A DNA stretch of 64,000 nucleotides from Margaritifera margaritifera (lineage: Eukaryota > Mollusca > Bivalvia > Unionida > Margaritiferidae): assembly GCA_029931535.1 (NCBI GenBank), contig JAQPZY010001498.1:3198501-3262500 (forward strand), written 5' to 3'. Position 1 is the first letter of the stretch. Every line of letters starts with the position of its first letter. The translations under genes and the position numbers were made by a program. Positions 58,120 through 64,000 of this stretch are shown piece after piece. The notes under the pieces are model-generated. The model was not told the DNA's origin, made no database searches, and worked only from the letters and a program-made list of their open reading frames with translations.

Positions 58120-58640
58120 CAAGTTGCATCGCTTTATCTCAACAGTCTAAAGTTATGGAGTGGGAAAGAAAGTGTCATGGAAAACATCAAATATTAAGCT
58201 GTGACCTTGACCTTGAAGATAGGATGGCCAATGTGCTACGCGACATACAAATCTAGCAATATGATGTGCATGTATTTCAAGTTTGATCTGTCCATCTCAA
58301 ACTGCTTTAAAGTTATAGAGCAGAAGGGAAAGTGTGATGAAAACATGAAAAATTGAGTCATGACCTTGACCTTAAAGACAGCGCCTACAATGTGCTAAGC
58401 AACACACCTTCTTGTGATGATGTTCAAGTATGCCAAGTTTCATCCCTTAATCTCAAACGGCTCTTAAGTAACAGAGCGGAAGGGAAAGTGTGACGGAAAG
58501 CGTAAAATACTGAGACGTGACCTTGACCTTGAAGTGAAGACCCCCCCCCCCCCCAATGTTGTACGCGACACACCTCCTAGTGATGGTGTATACGTCTTTA
58601 AAGTTATAGAGCGGAGGGGAAAAGTGTGACTGGCGGACAG
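58118..58640. repeat. About 158-bp degenerate tandem repeat, right block
   Basis: Three to four units with tgaccttgacctt at 58202, 58361 and 58518 (spacing 159 and 157 bp). Each unit also has an agtgtga(t/c)g-aaa segment and a tctcaaacggctc-like segment. It ends in a gtgtgactggcggacaggcc segment. Continuation of the block at 50790-51411. Confidence 0.8.
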
Positions 58641-58711
58641 GCCGAAGCTCGGATACTATGTCGTCCGCTTTTCTTGGAAAATGCAACGACAACAATACTA
58701 CTACTACTACC

Positions 58712-58748
<37 letters not shown>

Positions 58749-60683
58749 CAAATAACGATAGACAATATTGACATTAGTTAATATTAGTGGAACGACATCA
58801 GAGTATTGCGTCGAACAATGTTCACACTATTGATGGAATGACACATTGAAGCCTAAGAGTATTGCATAGGATAATGTAGCCCATATGGTTCTTAAAAAAG
58901 GACTTATAAGGCCGAACATTTGATGTGGACCTTTTAGAATAGTTACATTAGTGTTACATCTGAAACTTCACTTTTTTTTTTAATTTATGGAGAGTTCACT
59001 GAAAATGGACATAGCTCTCTAGCCTCAATGTTTCTTGAGAGAGGCCTCATACGGCTGAAAATTTTGAAATAGAGCATTTTAGAATAGACCATATTTTTGT
59101 TATTTCAAAAAGACACTTTGGAATTAACGAAGGATTATCGTTATAAAGAATGTATGTTTTGTTTTAAAAATCCTTTTTTTGTTTTTAAAAAACATTTTCT
59201 TATATCTACAAGAATCTTTGATCTTTTTTGAAAACATTTGTTTTTAGTTTTTGTGACGAAACTACGCAAATAGTTTTTATTCTCAATTGTTGGATTCCGC
59301 CGCAGCTGTAGAAAAATATATTGAATTAGCGTCCCAAACTGGACTGAACGAGAGTAAAGCATTGGTCATCGGTCCAAAGCTCCAGGGGCTTAGTTTTCTC
59401 TCTCTTACATTTACTAATTTACAAAACAAAAATTGTATGATAATATTCAGGGGACTGTTCTTTTTAAATGCTGTGATTTATTATTTTTTACTTAGTACAT
59501 AATTTGAAAAGCCGATGGAAAAAAAGGAGTAAATCTGCATAATCCACATGGTAGGTGTAAACAGGTGTCACACAAGAGTTTCAGCCAGATTTGGAAAGCT
59601 ATTTCAGTTCAATATCTTTCAAATAGGCATTTCAAAGTTATCTAAGATTTAATTTACAGGAATAATTGTTGGTATACCGATTACATATGCATGATTTTAT
59701 CAAACGTGGTCAGCCTAAATTTAGAAATATTGTTAAAGTCTAGAATTGTAAAGAAAGATTCTATATGAAATAGTACCGAAAGATTGAGAGAGAAAGGCTT
59801 TTTTTTAAAGAGGACCCCCCTCCCAAAAAAAAGTTCTAGTAAAGTCATAATTTTAGACTAACACATCGCTGCTTTTACCTACGTTTTGTACTTACTATCT
59901 TATGTACTTCCTCATTGTCGCTTCAATTTATATATGTTCGGAATATCTACAAACAATGTTTGAAACTTCATTCAAAATTGACTGAATGCGTATTTCGCCG
60001 TTGTTTGTTGTACATCAGGATGTTTCGATACACCGTGAAAAGATATCGTAAATTCCTCAACGCTTGTTAATAAAAGTATATAGATGAAAATTTCTGGGTG
60101 ATAAAAATTTAGAGATTCATTAGAAAAGTTTTTCAAATACATAAATATATTTCCCAATGAATTAGTCAGAAACATTTAAAGTTTTCCTGAACCTGTCAAA
60201 TAGCCTATTGACATTTTGGTCATATTTTTCCCACTTCTTATCGAAGGGATGGTAATTACATAGTCCTATGTTGGATTTCACTGTTATTGCATTAATATTA
60301 TACACAATACAACATCGTTCAGAACCAATTTACTACGTTCTAAGCAAAACAAAAGCATTACATAAAATCTGATCAAAATTACATACTTTCAGGACCGACT
60401 GTTTCAGTAGTATCAGCTCCATAATATTACACTCAGACATATGTCGATAACAAATTACGATTTACTCGTAATGTATGCTTAATAAAGGGTTTGGGTGATT
60501 GAAAAACAACACGACCACGTCAATAGACTATTCAATATCTGCCTCACTTGGAAGACATGGAATCTAGAGTTATTATGAACCTCTCCTTACAGCGCCCAGC
60601 ATAAACAGTGGTCAGCGCAAGTGCCAACACCTTGCCGCTATCACTGTTCAAAACAACAGCCACACGGGAACTATATTCTCAGG
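58641..60683. other. No gene recognised
   Basis: An (AAT)n run at 58712-58745, then AT-rich sequence. A 71-codon plus-strand frame (59287-59502, no ATG) begins with protein-like composition (LDSAAAVEKYIELASQTGLN) but has no partner exon or recognised homolog. Confidence 0.4.
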
Positions 60684-60805
60684 TTATGTATGTATGTATG
60701 TATGTATGTATGTATGTATGTATGTATGTATGTATGTATGTATGTATGTATGTATGTATGTATGTATGTATGTATGTATGTATGTATGTATGTATGTATG
60801 TATGT
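60684..60805. repeat. (TATG)n microsatellite
   Basis: About 30 tandem tatg units. The overlapping frames encode YVCM or HTYI repeats and are not genes. Confidence 0.95.
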
Positions 60806-60904
60806 TTGCATGTATACAGATATGTGTGTATATATTTATTTACTACGTGCATATGCATGCATGTATGTATAAATGTATGTGTCTGTATGTATGTATGCTT
60901 GCGT

Positions 60905-61130
60905 TCATGTGTCTGTGTATGCTTGCATTGCATTCATGTAAGTGATGTGTGCATGCATTGCATTCATGTATGTGTGTATGCTTGCATTGCATTCATGTAT
61001 GTGTGTATGCTTGCAATGCATTCATGTATGTGATGTATGCTTGCATTGCATTCATGTATGTGTGTATGCTTGCATTGCATTCATGTATGTGTGTGTGTAT
61101 GCTTGCATTGCATTCATGTATGTGATGTAT
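60905..61130. repeat. About 29-36-bp minisatellite (tatgcttgcattgcattcatg)
   Basis: Seven copies of gcttgcattgcattcatgta, separated by variable tgtg/tgat spacers. It appears derived from the adjacent (TATG)n tract. Confidence 0.88.
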
Positions 61131-61139
61131 ATATTCAAG

Positions 61140-62084
61140 CTTGAATGTATGTATGTATTTGCACAAAACATTACTAACACATTTTTTTTTAAAAATTACT
61201 TGTAATTTAAAATAAAATGGTGTTTTAACTTTAGTCATTGATTTAGCGATACGTTTATAACGACATGCTTCGTTCTTGTATCCAGGGACTCCCAAATGAC
61301 TGCCATTTTGTAACGTTTGCAAATCTGAGGGTATTTGACCTGAACTATCATATCATTTATTGTAACTAAGTTTGCCAAAAAGCTGAAACTTGCCCAAACA
61401 CACCTGACATAGATTTGAACTGACTCGATATAATGCCCACCTGTGGACAGAACGTCAACAAAAATTTTTTTTCTTGGCCTTTTCCACTGTGTGACCAGAT
61501 GCTTTCGGGCTTGAAACGGACAAAAGTACACTTTTATGTCCATACTCCAATCTAATGTTATTGCATCCGAGACCCATGAATGAAATTATCAAGGTCATTA
61601 ATACGTCACCCACTTTTGTTGAAACAATTGTTTTCACAAAAGAAATCTAAAAAATATATTTTGATATTCACAAAGCCTTCATTACAAGAAAGGTGTTACA
61701 TTTATGGAATCTTTAAAACTACCTTAAATTAGACAAACGAACTGCGCCATCTTTATAACTGGGTTACGTGAATTACTTGTTTAATTCATTACAGAAACTA
61801 ATTTTGGAGGTTGTAAATGTAAAAATATAATACAAGCTTTGCAATTGTACCTAAAATACATTTTGAAACATTTTATTGGGTTGTGATTATTATATTATAT
61901 AAAATGCTTTATATAAAATGCTTATGTCGACTTTTCTGAGGTTTAAATTTGACTGACATACAACCTCCTCTGAGCCTATGTCAATTCCAAATCAAATTCC
62001 CAGTTGTGCTTTTCTGTATCCAAGAGATACTAGTAGATGATGGTTGCCATCAGCATTACATTAGTATGTACGTGTACTTATATT
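61140..62084. other. No gene recognised
   Basis: AT-rich, short frames on the minus strand (about 60-109 codons) without motifs. Confidence 0.4.
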
Positions 62085-62092
62085 ATTTAACG

Positions 62093-62303
62093 CAATGGTC
62101 CCCAACCTCAGGTCGCGACCTAAATCAGGGTCGCGGGGCTGGGGTGGGGTGGGGTGTCCATAGTAGGGTCGCGAAGGGTCATCAGAAAAAAACAACATTT
62201 TTGTGCTTTTTTAATGCTGAAAAGTACCCTGAGGGTCGGGAAGTCCAGTTGGTGGCCAATTTAGGGTCGCAGCAAAAAAAAAAAAAAAGTATGGGAACCA
62301 CTG
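62093..62303. mobile_element. Non-autonomous hAT-type element (211 bp)
   Basis: Termini are CAATGGTCCCCAACC on the left and CAGTGGTTCCCATAC on the reverse-complemented right. It is flanked by a perfect 8-bp duplication atttaacg (62085-62092 and 62304-62311). Repeated ggtcgcg blocks lie inside. The CAGTGGTTCCCA-like ends resemble a widespread animal hAT (Charlie-like) MITE group. No transposase. Confidence 0.9.
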
Positions 62304-62311
62304 ATTTAACG

Positions 62312-63545
62312 GCACATCAACACAATACTGGCTCTATCTTATCAAGAGTAGTTAGAAACATGTAACAATTAGCTACCTATACATGCATGTTATACCCTTT
62401 CATTAGACAGGGAAAAACAAAAAACGCTAGGAACACGAAAGTAATGTTTCTAATTCACCAGCAGGTGCTAACTTTTTGTATATGTTATTAATGTGGGGCA
62501 GAAAAAGAAGAGTGGGCATACCCGAGGATTTTTTACCTGCTAAATGCGGAACTCTTAATGCGGCAGAAATCGCATTTTGTCGTTAGAAAATTAGGTCGCC
62601 ATTGACTTGCAAAATGTTCAACTATGCTTAATTTTGCACGAATACAATTAATTCCGCCGTAATGGATAGTATTCATGCATGTTTTATTCTAGTAAACCAA
62701 CGAATTTGCTTTGAAAAATAAAGATGGAATTCGTCATTATGAAAACTTGTCACTGAGAAGAAATTACAATACCGATTTCTCAAAACTGCTCTTACACCCA
62801 TCCTTGAACACATTCTTGTCCCTGGATCTTTCCATCTGCGATTTTTTTCTCTGCAGAATTTAACGTGTTCCGTATGAAGAAGAAGATGATGAAGAAGAAG
62901 TTGTTGATGATGATAATGATCACGACGACGACTTTGATGATGGCTTGCTTAAATTCAGGCTCGATCGATGTACGATTTTAATCAGAGCGAGTTCACCTTC
63001 AAAACAGTCGGCCCAGAAAGTGGGTAGCAAATTTGTTCTGAAGTCATGTATACATTATGCAACACGACAACATTTAGATATAATTCGATTTTTGGTCTCT
63101 ACATGTTTTAGGTTTGGTAAATTTGCGTATGAAAACTGTAAATCACAGAGTTTTTGCAAGCATAGAATTGTTTCGAACTCAGCGAGGAAACTGACTTCGC
63201 AAATATTTTTCGTGATAAAATCATGTCAGTTATTACTTAGTAAAACGTGTATGCCGCAAATTTACTACAGTTATTTAATTCGCGAAAATGTAATGGCGCT
63301 GATATTTGAATGTACAGTATTTGAGATGCTGAATGCGATGTGGCATCTCCCACGAATTAAGCGATCAGTCTGGACTTAAGGGTTACATTTTTCTCCGATG
63401 TATTTCCTCCTACTGGCTCAATGTCTTCAAAATCTTCATTTATCCAAGAAGACTGCAATTAATTTAAAACCTTGATCGTTGACACTGCTTTAATTGCTTG
63501 CCAACAAATGTTTTGTAAGAAACCGCGAGGTGGCAATGAAGAGCG
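62312..63545. other. No gene confirmed; acidic triplet tract
   Basis: Contains a gaa/gat/gac triplet tract (62876-62942). In one plus-strand frame it reads as a Glu/Asp-rich run followed by about 145 open codons to 63379. The frame has no ATG after its upstream stop and no recognised domain, so I do not call a gene. The rest is AT-rich. Confidence 0.35.
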
Positions 63546-63553
63546 TGACGTCA
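63546..63553 (+). promoter_or_regulatory. CRE-like palindrome TGACGTCA
   Basis: A perfect CREB/ATF consensus, 273 bp upstream of the TATA box at 63826. Its functional relevance is inferred only from that position. Confidence 0.4.
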
Positions 63554-63825
63554 TTGATTTATTGTCTGCAGCGCGCCAATTGAATTCTTGCTTTGTGTCT
63601 GTCTTCCATCACTTCAGTTTAGCTTGGATACCAAAGCCATCGTCACAACAACGCATAAATCAGCATATGGACAGAGTTTAAATTTACGCAAACACCGGCC
63701 ACTCAGTTAAGGGTGCAGTGAATTGAAAGCTTGGCGGATGTGCGGGAGAAACAGATCTATTGTAACGGTCATTGATAAAATAAGATACGAATTTAACACA
63801 CGTGATATGATTCCGTAGGCAGGCC

Positions 63826-63833
63826 TATAAAAG
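63826..63833 (+). promoter_or_regulatory. TATA box TATAAAAG
   Basis: Consensus TATA box in a locally GC-richer setting (ggcaggcc just upstream). It would place a start of transcription near 63855-63860, with the transcript running off the right edge. Confidence 0.5.
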
Positions 63834-63856
63834 TCGACATTCCTCCCAGGTACGCT

Positions 63857-63985
63857 CAGCAAGAAAAAGAACTGTGAAGAGAACTTTTGAACACCGAAGG
63901 AACATAGGCTTTGTAACTGACTTCAATTTTAAAACACTGACGGAAATTCGAAGAAAGGCTAAATCAACGAACTTATATATTTGAG
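63857..63985 (+). other. Candidate non-coding first exon
   Basis: From the predicted start downstream of the TATA box there is no ATG, and a splice-donor-like GAG|GTGAAA occurs at about 63985. Together these could be a 5' untranslated first exon of a gene continuing beyond the window. Weak evidence: only motifs and order. Confidence 0.3.
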
Positions 63986-64000
63986 GTGAAATTTTTTCTT

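Noticed and set aside
59287..59502. 71-codon frame beginning LDSAAAVEKYIELASQTGLN
   Set aside because: No ATG, no splice acceptor consensus, hydrophobic low-complexity end and no recognised family. Protein-like composition alone is not enough.
60608..61033. Overlapping frames of 80-140 codons encoding YVCM or HTYI repeats
   Set aside because: They are direct translations of (TATG)n and the derived minisatellite, open in several frames at once.
62945..63379. 144-codon plus-strand frame after an acidic triplet tract
   Set aside because: The listed start is TTG, there is no ATG after the upstream stop, and no domain or codon pattern supports it.

Overview
The window is eukaryotic genomic DNA, AT-rich, with no confident host protein-coding gene. 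Every long or recognisable reading frame belongs to a transposable element. The rest is dispersed repeats, many minisatellite and microsatellite arrays, and sequence without recognisable content. The mix of a Ty3/Gypsy-type element with integrase before reverse transcriptase, Penelope-like retroelements, several hAT families, and tRNA-derived SINEs (one ending in an ACC-AACC-rich tail) suggests a lophotrochozoan invertebrate, most probably a mollusc. That assignment is an inference.

Layout. About 0-3.9 kb holds a reverse-oriented SINE and otherwise nothing recognisable. At 3.9-7.5 kb are two old LTRs of one family; the first is split by a nested insertion of about 1.2 kb. At 13.3-18.9 kb are an unrecognised decayed plus-strand coding piece and a decayed Penelope-like element on the minus strand (reverse transcriptase plus GIY-YIG endonuclease), bounded by 30-bp direct repeats. 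From 20.6 to 25.7 kb lie two SINEs, two non-autonomous hAT elements with 8-bp target duplications, a palindromic MITE and a 21-bp minisatellite. At 27.5-28.7 kb is a broken LINE reverse transcriptase that carries its own insertion.

From 28.9 to 35.2 kb a 63-bp minisatellite is interrupted by a SINE and by a complete 4.2-kb hAT transposon (14-bp terminal inverted repeats, 8-bp target duplication, decayed transposase). From 37.8 to 50.3 kb come a long-inverted-repeat MITE, another hAT derivative and a dense series of minisatellites with periods of 52, 36, 24, 18, 28, 47 and 62 bp.

The best-preserved element is an LTR retrotransposon on the minus strand at 51471-58039. Its two 751-bp LTRs differ at about seven positions. 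Its domain order is gag - protease - integrase - reverse transcriptase - RNase H. This is the Copia-like order on a Gypsy-like enzyme set that defines the Gmr1 group. It sits inside an (AT)n tract, which itself lies within a roughly 158-bp tandem repeat. At the right edge a consensus TATA box, a CRE-like site and a candidate splice donor suggest the first exon of a gene that continues beyond the window.

The elements do not form a functional system together. The window reads as an intergenic nest in which successive insertions can be ordered by which element interrupts which.
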